64,000 nt of DNA from Hyperoplus lanceolatus (taxonomy: Eukaryota; Chordata; Actinopteri; Uranoscopiformes; Ammodytidae), in assembly GCA_026929865.2 (NCBI GenBank), contig CM049418.1, forward strand, positions 13,001,001-13,065,000, written 5' to 3'. A program made the position numbers and the translations under genes. The notes beneath the pieces are model-generated. The model was not told the origin of the DNA. It saw nothing but the letters and a program-made list of their open reading frames with translations, and did not search any database. Every line of letters begins with the position of its first letter. Position 1 is the stretch's first letter. Shown here piece by piece: positions 52,901 through 64,000 of the stretch.

Positions 52901-55900
52901 GCTTGCTGATTTTTTTATGGATTAAAAACCTGAATAGGCTCACTGTAACACAGGACAAAGAGGTGCCTCAACAAACCAAGGGTCATTCCACCCCCTGAAC
53001 AAAAGACAAGATTCCCTAAGAGTTCAAGATAGCTTCTGGCAGACATTTGAACCACTCCTCTTATATTTGCTTTAACAATTGAGTGTTTTTTTTTGAAGCT
53101 GTAATTTATTTTAGAGAAGCGGCAACTTACTGTAGCAATCAGCGCAGGGTATGTACACAGATGTCAGTATGGGGTTCACCCTTTCGAAAGGGAGGTTGTT
53201 TTTTTCTCTTACGGACCCAGGCTGCACTCGCACTCATGTCCTAGAAGGTTGTGTCAAATATACAGTTATTAATCTACAAACACTCCCCAAGCATAGTAGC
53301 TCATCTATATCCCGTGGAATAATGTTTCTTTTTTTACTTCTAATTCCTCATAATGACTCAGCAACTCTGTTTTTTGGAAGATAGCTGCATAGACGAAAAG
53401 TGTGTGAACTAATTCAACAGCTGAGAATCAACCATATGAAGCATTTATAGCTACGTATTAGGAAATTCTCGAGAGGAAATGTGTGCATTGTTTTATAAAG
53501 ATAACAGCAATGTATGGCTTTCAGCATTTTTCTGGAAGTAGTTGAACAGACAGATTTCTAGTCACAAAACAGGTGTTATACATCCACGATGGTTACGTCT
53601 GTACAGCCAAAGCCACTTTAATCCGTGCTATTTGCTTTCTTAAGTTAACTTTTGAGGGGGATTTGTAAAGAGAGAATAGGAATTCCCGCAACTGGCATTC
53701 ATTAAGCACAGCTCTTTTAAATGTTACACAAAGTCACTAAAGCGAAAACTATGAATGCTCCCAGGGATTGTCAGATCAATTGTATATATTTCCAAACGAG
53801 CAATTACATCCTAAGAGAAGGGGATGCTTGATAAGATTAGAACAATTATGACAATTTGAAATTGCTGGTTTCATTGTACCCATGTACTTGCTGACAACCC
53901 TTTACCTTTTTTTAAAGAACCAAACCCTGCCGCACTGGCGGATGACTAATTGTCTAATATAATTATCGTAGGAACTTTTTGAATCTTTCTTATTGCTCTC
54001 AAAGGAGAATACACACTCATTAAGGGTTTGAAAACCACAGGGTTGTGTAATTGGAATTAGTAGTTTTATTCTCAACAACCAACACATACAATATTGGCTC
54101 TGGCTATAGCTATAGTAATTTGACTATTGCCTATAATCTGGCATGATAAATATGTTGGCAACGTCTCTGGATTATCTGTGTGACTATTATTGCTGGCATT
54201 TTAATGATGTTTGGCGGAGTGTGAAGAAAAGCTGCAGCTAAACCTGTACCACGTATATTCATATGTATATCATCTGGCATTTATTAAGGCATTTGTACAC
54301 ACCTGTTGCCCACAACAAAATGATGATGTTTCACCAGGGCTAATTAGTACTATAGGATTCTGGCCGAAATGCCTGCTGAATTTACAGAAGGCAAAACCGC
54401 TATTGTCGTCAACAAAGTCATTGATTTTTTTTTGTCTACAGACACACTGGCATCGACAAGGTTAGGCAGTTTTGTCTCCCTGTGCACTACACCTCAGCTG
54501 CAGCTCTGTAGGCAGGTCGTCATTCTCTACAGTCTGACTCGCCTAATTAATGAACTGCTCCATCATCAAAGGCCACTGCCATTGGGGAACATAATTCCAC
54601 ATTTGGAGACTGTGTCCCTAATGGTCCCACGAGAGCAGGAAATCAAAGTGAAGACAAGATCAGAGGTTGATTTTGAATTAATGCCAAAGACACTATATTA
54701 ATGCCCTTTTAAGGTATTGTTAGATGGAAGAATAACAAGATATATCAGTGCATCTGATAAATGTTGTTTGCATTCTAGATTATATCTACTGTATATGCTA
54801 CATTTTTAATACCGCTCATTGGCTAATTAGCTCTTTAGCCTTCAAAATGCCGTTAGCAGTGCTCTTGTTTCCTGCTGAGTGTTTGTTCAGCAGGTCTAGC
54901 ACAAGACAATTCGCTAATATGGGTTGTTACTTATTTATTGTTTTACTCTGTCCGGCTGTTAAAGTATAAGGCTGATAAATAACAAGAATAAGGCTTTATT
55001 AAACTAGATATTTCTCTTATCAACACATGCCACCAAAATAGATAAGTAAATACATTAATAGATACACAGATTGAAGTATTGTCTATGCAGCCAAGCACTT
55101 CCATTGTATTGTCTTCCAAAAAGTATTAAGATCATATCAATAAGCCATATTACTCATCACCATGAGCACACACTGTAATTCATATTTAGCAATTTTCACA
55201 TATCTGCAGCATAACATACTAAATAGCACAACACAAGTGTATACATCCACAAATGAAAGTAGTTCCTGGCAAATGCACTGTTAACTCCTATTTGGGCACG
55301 CACTAACATGAACCAATGGACTTGGGGCTGAGTGCAGCTGACAGGGTAGGTAAGTGATATTGTAGTGGATGACAGACTAACAGGGTATTCTGTTTTGGCC
55401 TTTTCATGTAGTTTATTGACAATAAGCAAAGCATTAAAAAATGCAGCCCTTATCAGTGTCAGTCAATGTTATGGTTAGCCAAAAGATAAAGGAGCAGCCT
55501 CATTGCTCCCTGAACATTCATAATATAGTTATTTTATTGGCTGTAAGCATATAACTAACTTGTGTACATGTTCTTTTTTTCTCTACTGTCTAATGTGTTG
55601 TAGATCTTAGTAATTCACACATCACAGGAGATTTTTCCTGAAATCAACATTATAAATACATCATATGTCATAGTACATTGTATATAAGTATCAGAGGTTG
55701 GATTATATAATTACTAGCAACAAGCTGCTCTCCATATGCCCAATTTGGATCAAAAACATCCCTTTAACCCAGAGGTCATGTCAGTTCAAGTTTAACTCTA
55801 TGTAAACTTTGCTTTGCGTGCAACGACTGTGGTTAATAAAAAAAGAGGGAATGCCCTCAGGCTGGTTGCATCAAGCAAGAAGAGACGCTATCAAAACAAG

Positions 55901-56374
55901 AAAGAGATTTATGAAATTAATTTGTGCCAGCTCCCATTCTAGGTTCGCCAACCTCGGAGACTTTCGCAGTCCCCAAGCTATTATTTCTTCTCTGAAACTG
56001 AACTGTTATCAAACTACGCCGTGTTTTGCGTCACACATGCGAGGGATTCGTGATTAATCATGAGACCGTCTAAGACATCCAAAACAGAGCTTTATTCTGC
56101 AAACAAATCGGCCTCTTTCACACTAGCACCTTTGTTCTCTTCAGATATCTGGATAAAGATGTGTTTGTTATCTGTTATTCGGATCATTTAGCTCTTAACC
56201 ACCTCTGCGTCATCAGACCATTTTCACACCTGGCCTTAAATAGATGTTAATAGACTAAAATATGTTTTAACATGCCTCCAAATTACAGACGGATTCGGAA
56301 TCCACGAGGCACACATAGCTGTGAGCTCGCAGCTATCCGTGCCCTCTTATTTCTCTGTGGAGTTTTAACCATTT
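46997..56374. other. Unannotated 9.4 kb without recognised genes
   Basis: No gene or transposon is recognised. Small features are a GT-rich stretch near 48557-48575 and imperfect CA/GT tracts near 51474-51507 and 51678-51712. 54370-54680 reads like unique DNA with a CCTAATTAATGAA core and several near-palindromic words and might be a conserved non-coding element; this is impression only. 49860-50230 starts with AAGGACACAGTGTGTAGTTT, a word seen at ends of some fish repeats, but no partner end was found. Confidence 0.45.
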
Positions 56375-57443
56375 CAGGGCTCCAGACTAACCTATTTTAC
56401 TAGGAGCACTGGCGCCCCTAACTCAGAATTTTTAGGGGCTCAAGCAGAAAATTTAGGAGCAAACATTAAATAGACCTGCAACGCATCTATTAAAATGTTT
56501 CCCAATTTTAACTATATTAGGCCTATTGATATTGTATTGCCAGCATGTTTTGGACCACAATGACAACAGATGATACTGTTCATTGTGTTTTCGATTTTGC
56601 ATCACCATGTGAAATTCTTCAGACATTCCTTTAGGAAAAGGATTTTTTTTTGTGCCCATTTTCACCACAACCACCTCTACATCCAAGCCCTCTGATCTGT
56701 CCTACTCTATCTCTGCTGACTCCAGGAAAATAGCCTAGTTATTGGCCCAAAAGTAACTAGTAGGAGCTAGGTGAGCTAGGTATCAACTAATTTGCATTAT
56801 AGCCTATGCTATTCTGAAAGAGGCAAAATTAACAGAAAATGCTGACCAGGTAGTTTACAAATTAACTAGGCCTATTTACATATTTACAAACTCACTTTAC
56901 ACACTTTTTTTGTTGCCATATTACTACAAGGTTAGCTTTTTATAGATATGCAGTGGCCTATTGAATGTGGACATATCAAACAATTTTCGTGTTCACAAAC
57001 GTCCCCTGACACACGGTGCTGTCTGCTGGCTGCTGCAGGTGGCGGGGGGTTTCTATCAGACTGCCCGTGTGACTGAGTGCTGTCAGCGGTGAGGAGTAGA
57101 CAGCTCCGTTGCTACTCTGCTCTTGAGCGCGCGGTTAAAAAATAAATCTAATCTTATCGCTATGGCGGAAAGTCGGCAGGTATAGCGGAAAAAGTCACCA
57201 GTTGGCAACATGTTAAAGACGTGACGACAGCGGGACACTGAGATGAGAGTAGGTTACGTGATCCGCGCTGTTGATCGTTTAACTGATCACTCGCGGACTT
57301 CTCTCTCTCAAAGTACTAATAATAATGATACAAATGTCGGCGAATTTTCCATTCGCGCGCGTGCCCCTAGTTTTAAAAACTACTCGCACTGTCTCCAAAA
57401 ATTGTCGCAAAATGCGAGCATTTGGTCGCAGTCTAGAGCCCTG
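56375..57443. mobile_element. Non-autonomous hAT-like element
   Basis: The left end CAGGGCTCCAGACT and the right end, in reverse complement CAGGGCTCTAGACT, are inverted repeats with one mismatch over 14 bp. The interior has a GC- and CpG-rich stretch near 57020-57260 and no transposase frame. CAGGGCTC-type ends are typical of a hAT group in fish as I recall it. No clean 8 bp target duplication could be read, so the flanks have diverged or the edges are slightly off. Confidence 0.6.
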
Positions 57444-59877
57444 CATTTAAGTTCATCTAAGATACACTTTTGCCAGCTGTTCTGTCATGTTTTAAACAGC
57501 TGATGGTGAGACTTAAAACTGTCCCTTTTTGAGGGAAAAAAGATCACCTAATCACTTTATTTCTCTCCTACCTAAGCAACCATCAAACCATATTTTTGGG
57601 GAGAATCATTATTCATTCCTTTTTCTGTGTATTTATATGTGTAATAAAATCGGGGTGGCTGCCTCTCTTGAGGACGAACCAAGACACATATTTTATCTGC
57701 AGAGGCTTTTGATGGCACATGTAAATGTGCTCTATACAGATTTAATGATGTTTGCTTTTTGTTGTATCCGCATTGGAACGTCGATCAATCATGTATTTTG
57801 TAATAACACAAGGGAGAGTACATGCTGTGTTGCAGATAACAAGAGAAGACACTAAACTGGGCTTGACATAGTGATCTTACAGATCAGCAGATGCATACAC
57901 TTTGAAGCCCTTTGCAGTAAAAAAAATAAGAAGAAAAAGGGCTCTTCAAAGATCTGCTTATGCAACAGAAGGGGGATTTCACCTCAGATTCTCCACACGG
58001 GAAACCATAGATTTGCGAGTCAGCAAAAAAGAGCAAATGAATCCATCATGGCCAGGGGAGATATTTATGCCCATATGGGGTGCTCAGGCATTGCCGCTTC
58101 ACTAAGTTTTTCCCCATTTCTGTCAGATGGCTCTCCCTTATAATTAAAAACCTTAGGGGGTCTGAGTGTGACCCGAAGAGGTCAAAGGACACCCTATTTT
58201 ACACCTGGCCATGCCAAGCCTACCCACAGGCAGGTGTTCCAAGTGACCAATGACGACCTCCCATGTAAGAAATCACGACCCCATATGTATTAAAGTAGAC
58301 CTGAGGGAGCAGAAAGGGGAGCTATCATACAGACAATATGTCACTTCTAACCTCAATAAGCAGGGTTCACAACATTTAAGAGAAAAAGCTATGGATTCAC
58401 GTCAGTATACACTCCTGTACATGATTTATATTTACCTCATGAGCTACCGTTATATAGAAAACCGTACTTATTCAGTTTTTTCTTCACATGGATCGCTGCA
58501 AGCAGTGACGTCTAAATCTCCCAATCGACATAGCCACGGGTAACAGAGCAAGTCACTAAAGGTTGGCCGTGTCTTCTAAAAAATCTACGTTTGACTGTAT
58601 ATCAGCAACTCAGCCACACGTTTATTATAGTGTTTTTTATAGTAACCGGAGGGCTGCAGGAGTCGAGGCTGCAGGAGTCGAGGCACCGAAGCGAGAATGT
58701 AAGGGTATATATCAACTTACAGAGAGCCACAAGTAACAGGAGATTGCCACACAGGAACCACGGGGGTTGTTCATATATACAACAATATGGGATGTGCATC
58801 CACAGTGGAAGATATCCTACCACTACCTTGCTATGCTCAAGTGCCCTACAGAGATGTACTATAGTGTTATGTCTAATTTCCCATCATGCTCACAATATAT
58901 CAAACTGATGGCCTTCTCTAATTAGTGCATCTGTCTTATTCATGTGTACTCTTTTGGGGCCAGGATATGTTGTTCGCGTACAGGTATATATTCAGGTGGT
59001 AACGCATGGTATGTTTAAAGGTCTGTATGTTGGCTGCCACAAAATGCCAATTAGGGTTGGAAATTACAGAGTAATATGCAGGTTTGTTGTTCCTGCTGGA
59101 TTTTCAGGGGGTTAAGGGAAATGATAGAGAATAAATTACAGGAGAATGTATATGTTTTACAAGCCACACTGGCACAACAGAAATACTCTACAACCCTTGG
59201 CTGTGTTTTTCCAAGCAGCCTTCCTCTAAGGATTGCATGTAGTGCTGCGATAAATTGCTTCCTACTTCCCAAGGGTTGATTGTTGGCTCCAACAGTAACC
59301 ATCTTCTAAAAGCCTGTTTCCCAGTCTCGTCTACAAGGAGGACACGTGAATCCTTATCACAACACTGCAATGCCAGATGCAAGCACTGATGCATGTGAAT
59401 CAAACCGACAGGAAGCACGGATGAAAAATATTTGAAGAAATTAAAAAAGAATGTGAGAATGTGTCTACAGCAGTGCTTAGTGGTTCTGTGAGGCTGCACT
59501 TTGGCTAGATTCTTTTGTCATCTTGCTAACATGATAACATACTTGGCTAACCATCACACACTTAACATTCACACACATGTAATAGTTACAGTTGTCAACA
59601 TATGCATAGTAAACTTTGGTGATGCAAAGGTATTGCATACATGTATTCAACATAAACAAATGATTGTACATGGGCAGTATAGTATGTATTGTAACGTGGG
59701 TTAGAATATATTAATAAATACAATTTTTACACAATGTGTTATATAAGGTGCATCATGTCAGTGCAGAGGTGGTGTGGATAAAAACCGTTCTTAGAATGAA
59801 TGTCAGTCCATAACCAGAGCAGGAATGTCTATCTTAAATTAAATTCACTACCATCCAATAATGTCTTAGGATAGGGT
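57444..59877. other. Unannotated DNA
   Basis: No gene is recognised. GGCTGCAGGAGTCGA is repeated twice in tandem at about 58652-58683. Frames are short, and overlapping ones at 57871-58143 lack motifs. Confidence 0.5.
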
Positions 59878-60238
59878 TAATAATAATAATAATAATAATT
59901 GCTTGGATTTATATAGCGCCTTTCATGATACTCAAAGCGCTTTACAGGGTTCCAGACAATTCGTTCACACACAGTCATACCGGTGGTGGTAAACTACCAT
60001 AGTAGCCACAGCTGCCCTGGGGCAGACTGACAGAAGCGAGGCTGCCATTCAGCGCCATCGGCCCCTCCGACCACCACCTCAAACATACAGCAGTCATACA
60101 CATTCACACGAGGCAAGGTGGGTGAAGGGTCTTGCCCAGGGACACAACGACCATGACACAAGTGGCGGGGCTGGGATCGAACCGCCAACCCTAGGATCAT
60201 TGGCCAACCAGCTTAACCACCTGAGCCACAGTCGCCCC
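59878..60238 (-). mobile_element. tRNA-derived SINE with (ATT)n tail
   Basis: On the minus strand the head carries a box A-like TGGCTCAGGTGGTTAAGC and, about 38 bases on, a box B GGTTCGATCCC. A body of about 250 bp follows, then a 3' region TAAAGCGCTTTGAGTATC and GGCGCTATATAAATCC, and a tail of ATT repeats (AAT on the plus strand, 59878-59899). The structured 3' end resembles that of L2-type LINEs, whose machinery such SINEs use; a V-SINE-like identity is possible but not checked. It differs from the SINE at 7206 and 35012. A 111-codon frame overlapping it is not a gene. Confidence 0.75.
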
Positions 60239-61142
60239 AACCTTCAACCTTGCCCTACAAGCATAGCTAATGAAAAGGGAATTGTTTCATTCCGCTGTCG
60301 TTCTTTGTACGGAGACGGCAAAAGGCAAATCATTTTCTACATGTTTACAAGTGCAACTATAGGTAGCGAACACACAGGATGCTATTATGATGATTACAGG
60401 GCAAGAGATTATAACACTGGACTGTTTTTCCCTTTGAGTTCTAGGTCAAGCTTCTAAGTTGTTTGTTTTTTGCTCCTGCTGTGTCCCAGTTTGGTTATAT
60501 CAACGCGTTATGAGATTGCTACTTGTCGTCTAGAGTTTGGATAACATTATTTTTCACTCCAGTGTAGCGGCAAATCAAATTTAAAAAAGGTCATGGAAAG
60601 CCACAGTCAATTGAGTTTGTCGGATATATTTGGGCTATTTTGTCACTCAATCATATCTTAAATGCAACTTCTTGCAAACTAGTATCACCAATACAGAGTT
60701 TAATCTATGCTACTTCACTTAAACCCACTTCTCATTACATGTCATCTGCAGAACTGGAGTCACTTCAATTGTTGCGCTAATCTCTCCAACTGGGAAACAA
60801 ATCATAATTAATTTGATATTAGGTTTTTGAGCTTATTTTTTTTTATTTTTATAAAAACAAATTGTCAACTTTAACAAACTCAGTGTGCAGTGCTGAGCTT
60901 TTGTTTGACCTAACTGGAGCTTAATCACACAGTCAGAAATGTGTCATTTATTAAATGTTAATTCACACAAGGAAAGTCCATTGTAGTCAGTAATTAAAAC
61001 ATTCTGAGTAAGTGTTGATTTATGTGCACATAATGATGACGCGTCCTCAAAATAGCAGGGAGACAGAACATGTTTATTAATAACTCAATTTTATGCACTT
61101 TAATTTTGTAGTCAGACCAACATCAGATGCATACATACAGCA
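60239..61142. other. Unannotated AT-rich DNA
   Basis: Nothing recognised between the SINE and the nested hAT element. Confidence 0.55.
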
Positions 61143-61402
61143 CCTCACACTAGGGCTGGGCGATATGGGCAAAAATCAATATCTCGATATTTTTTTACTA
61201 TATCTCGATACACGATAGGGGAAGGTGGGGTGATTTGTGCAACTTTTTACTCAAAGTGATTTTAAAGTGAGGCCTTGACAGTTATGTCTCCAACTCAAAT
61301 ATGTACATATATTTCAGGATGTTGTGCATCCCTGGCAATAAAAACTTTGGATCTGGAATAAACGTTTAAGAAATATAGCTTTCGGAAAAAAAGTTGTCTT
61401 GT

Positions 61403-61439
61403 CGCACAAATCACCCCACGTAGTGGGGTGATTTGTGCG
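61403..61439. repeat. Perfect 17 bp palindrome of element-end motif
   Basis: CGCACAAATCACCCCAC, a 3-base loop GTA, then GTGGGGTGATTTGTGCG. The arms are the element's own terminal motif, so two ends appear to be joined head to head. Confidence 0.9.
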
Positions 61440-61630
61440 TCATTGTGTCACAATGACAAAGTCACCATCATCATCTTTCTGGCCATCTGAACTCTCATCA
61501 GTGGTGTCGTTAAGTGGAATTGAGATGTCACTCTCTCCTGAGCTACTGTAGACTATCACTTTCTTTTGGTGACCAGCGTATACAGCCATGCCACTGGCAC
61601 AACTCTCAGAAATGTACTTTGCACTAGTTG
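61440..61630 (-). pseudogene. Possible fragment of a DNA transposase
   Basis: The minus-strand frame reads AVYAGHQKKVIVYSSSGESD, then NDTTDESSDGQKDDDGDFVI and a stop. Acidic stretches followed by a DFV-type word occur near the C-terminus of some pogo-like transposases. The 5' part of the frame runs into the LINE insertion and is not related. With no catalytic domain in sight, the assignment is tentative. Confidence 0.25.
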
Positions 61631-61938
61631 CTCCGTGCTTGTGGAACCAACTGCCACCTGACAAATGTGATTCCCCCTACATTTCTGCCTTTAAATCAAG
61701 GCTCAAAACCCATATGTACACCCTGGTGTTTCCTCCCCATTAACCTCTGCACTACTTACTTACCTCTGCACTACTATCTGTGTTTATGTGGATGTATGGG
61801 CTTTACGTCTTTTATTTTGGTTATTGTTATTTTACCTTCATTGTTTACCTACTGAATGCACTATGTACAGCACTTTGGACAGTCAAACTGTCATAAATGT
61901 GCTTTTATAAATACATTTTACTTACTTACTTACTTACT
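61630..61938 (+). mobile_element. 5'-truncated L2-like LINE, 3' end
   Basis: 61630-61743 reads APCLWNQLPPDKCDS and then AFKSRLKTHMYTLVF before a stop. This is the usual LWNSLP...FKSRLKTHL ending of L2-type reverse transcriptase proteins. A 3' untranslated region follows, with GTACAGCACTTTGG and GTGCTTTTATAAATAC, then a tail of TTAC repeats (61916-61939). The truncated 5' end and repeat tail are typical of LINE insertions. It lies inside the TA-flanked element, which lies inside the hAT element, so it is the youngest of the three layers. Confidence 0.75.
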
Positions 61939-63801
61939 TATAACTCACCCAGGCCCTTGCGCACAAATCACCCCATCCCCAGAATTTTGGATAATAGGCA
62001 TGATGCAGCAATTTAGGGTTGACATTGTGCTAACTATATAGACTCAAAGTGTAGCATACCAAAGCACTAAAACATGTGTCAAATGTTTTCAAACGTGTCT
62101 ATAATTGTTCAGACACAATAATCAAAAAACCTTGATCATGGAAATTTTACTTTGAAAGGCAAAACACAGTTTTTTGAGCTTAAATGTGCTTATATCTTAT
62201 TCCTTGTGTCTCCCTTCTTTACAGGATGAGTCAAATGGATGGCTCTTCTTAAATATGTGGTCACATTTCCAATTTCTTCCACGGTTTTCTAGAAACAAGG
62301 GGTTTTGCAACTTCCAAAATGCACAAATCACCCCACCTTCCCCTATATATCTCGATATATTTCAAATCTCCTCTAGAGCACATCCTAAATGCTCAATTAA
62401 ATTAATTTGTTGCATAACATCACACCAGTAATATGATTTAAATAGTCCCTGCAAAATGTGTCTGCACTAACAATGCATTAGGCTACATGAAACATGTTTA
62501 TATTCTTTAGTGCTTTCTATTGGAACAATTTGAAACTTGCACATGGCAAAGAGTTTGCACATTGTATTGATTATTCCACATCCTTCCACTCCCATACAAT
62601 GGATCCAGCATTATTTTATTTGGAAACAGTTTTTTCCATCTTCTGTTAATCTGTAAACTGAGAACGCTAATTATGACTCATTACAACCACTTACTAATTG
62701 TTTATCACCACTAACCCCCTGAAGATAGCAGCCACACTTTAAATGCAGAACCGGTTTTGATCCATAATAGTAGTCTATGTGTATAAAAGGCTCTGACATG
62801 TATAATGGTTACTGTCGCTTTAAGAGCAGTTGCTCTACAGTGTAAGTTAAGTTTCGTTTTCTGCCTGTTAGTCCGAGAGATTCATGCGAGCGCAAACAGC
62901 AGGTGGCTCATCGGCCCTCTGTTACCTGCCTTGTTTGATTCTCCTGTATTTAGTTAATGAAAATAAAACTGGAAGACAATCAGAGGATTTAAATAAATAC
63001 GGCTGAGAATAATAGCCTATAGTCTAAAGAAAGCAAAGTCTCATCATCATCATTCCTTGCATTCTAACCGATGCACCATTCCTGGATGCTATTCATACCT
63101 ATTGATCTAGCCCTCCTGCATTATCACTAAAACACTGTTTTATTTTATAAAAAATACTCGCAAATGTAGCCTACTTTACATAGACTTTTAGTTAATAAAC
63201 GGTGTGCACCTCCCTTGGTTCTGACATGGACTTATTATATGAGGCTGCCCGTAATAAATGGGATGCCGTGGTTGTGTGACGTTGGACCAAAAACCCCCGG
63301 CGCTCGTTCGCCTTCCTCTCATAAGGACCAGGCTCTGTACTGTGGCCGCTTATGCTGTCAAGCGCCCGTCTACAAAAAAGGTCCATGCTATGAACGACAG
63401 CCACCATCGCCGTCTTTCGCGCCCCCTCCACCCGCTCGTTCGGCTGTCATAAGAGCATCAGAGCCCTCGTCTTTTTTTCTCCCCCTCTCGTCGTTGTTTT
63501 CACATGGCGATTAAAGTAAACACTCACAAGGCACAGACTATGTCACAGGTGCGCGCCCAGGAGACTCTGGTTGGGAGGGGTGAGTGAGTTGCCAATGCAT
63601 GTAGTCTGAGGCAGAGAGCCACAGGAAAAAGCGAGAGAAGCGAACACCAGCGAGTTTGCCGGTGGCGGCGGCGGCTAAAAAAAACACATTACGTGCCAAT
63701 GTGTATTCGATGGTCGCGATAGGGTCATTTTATACATCCCCTGGAGCACATCTCGCGATACAGCGAATATATTCGATATATCGCCCAGCCCTACCTCACA
63801 C

Positions 63802-64000
63802 CACTGACAGCAGAGGGTGCAGTCCAATAATGCTAAAAGTCAGTAGTGTAACTGCTCTTACTGAAATGCCCTCATGAGAGAGGGCTCAATTATTTCCCTT
63901 CTGTAGTTTGACAGCTCAAGCAACACTGTTGGATCCCAGCTTTAAACTGAGGTGATGCCTGGGCAATCCCTTGTCAGCAAAACATTGGCATAAGGGGATT
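63802..64000. other. Right edge of window, nothing recognised
   Basis: About 200 bases to the right of the hAT target duplication without visible features. Confidence 0.6.

Larger units (their letters stand above)
61218..62343. mobile_element. TA-flanked TIR element inside the hAT element
   Basis: The left end GGGGAAGGTGGGGTGATTTG and its exact reverse complement on the right, with TA on both sides. The motif GTGGGGTGATTTGTGC or its complement occurs five times: at both ends, twice in an internal palindrome (61403-61439), and once near 61960 as GCGCACAAATCACCCC. A minus-strand frame ends with acidic, serine-rich residues and GDFVIVTQ (61440-61664). This resembles the C-terminal linker of pogo-like transposases, which would fit the TA duplication, but this is weak. 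It is a deletion derivative or a composite. Confidence 0.6.
61151..63793. mobile_element. hAT-type element holding two nested insertions
   Basis: The ends TAGGGCTGGGCGATAT and ATATCGCCCAGCCCTA are perfect inverted repeats. The 8-mer CCTCACAC flanks both sides exactly (61143-61150 and 63794-63801), the hAT hallmark. Sequence next to the ends is rich in ATCTCGATAT-like words. Without the nested 1.13 kb insertion the element is about 1.5 kb and shows no transposase frame, so it is non-autonomous. 62820-63740 is richer in GC and CpG than the surroundings. Confidence 0.85.

Overview
The window looks like vertebrate, most likely teleost fish, nuclear DNA. It is AT-rich and mostly non-coding. It has long (CA)n microsatellites, tRNA-derived SINEs, a truncated L2-like LINE and many cut-and-paste DNA transposons of the Tc1/mariner and hAT superfamilies. 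No host protein-coding gene, tRNA gene, rRNA gene, CRISPR array or prokaryotic feature can be supported. The two convincing complete protein-coding units are transposases: a Tc1 transposase in one uninterrupted frame, and a two-exon hAT transposase.

Layout. 1-15900 is mostly unannotated single-copy-looking DNA. It holds microsatellites, one SINE (7206-7387), two related short TIR elements (10632-10904 and 11983-12391), an exon-like duplicated cassette (9250-10400) and an old pair of diverged ~150 bp segments (13481-13634 and 15592-15737). 15901-17511 is a fold-back Tc1 element. A 148 bp CA repeat follows at 18503-18650, then a 941 bp TIR element at 19915-20855 and a plain stretch to 26908. 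26909-28393 is a Tc1 element with an intact transposase. 29328-30956 is a second fold-back Tc1 from another subfamily, built as the mirror image of the first. 31180-32265 is a two-unit GC-richer repeat. 37722-40621 is a TIR element interrupted by a second, broken copy of the 26909 Tc1 family. 43295-46988 is a complete-looking hAT transposon with an exact 8 bp target duplication. 46997-56374 is plain. 56375-57443 is a short hAT-like element, 59878-60238 a second type of SINE, and 61151-63793 a three-level nest (LINE fragment inside a TA-flanked element inside a hAT element).

How the parts relate. The Tc1 copies show the life cycle of such elements: one copy with an open frame, one relative broken by a C-to-T nonsense change and an in-frame deletion, and two derivatives in which half of the transposon has been replaced by an inverted copy of the other half. 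The two sister Tc1 copies have lost different, complementary parts of the right inverted repeat, so a longer ancestral repeat can be inferred. The most unusual observations are the mirrored pair of fold-back Tc1 elements, the complementary ITR deletions, the intact hAT with its AACCGGTT-rich ends, and a short TIR element whose empty site is preserved in the neighbouring tandem copy. I did not find a new gene system. All family assignments rest on reading motifs and repeat ends by eye, without database searches.
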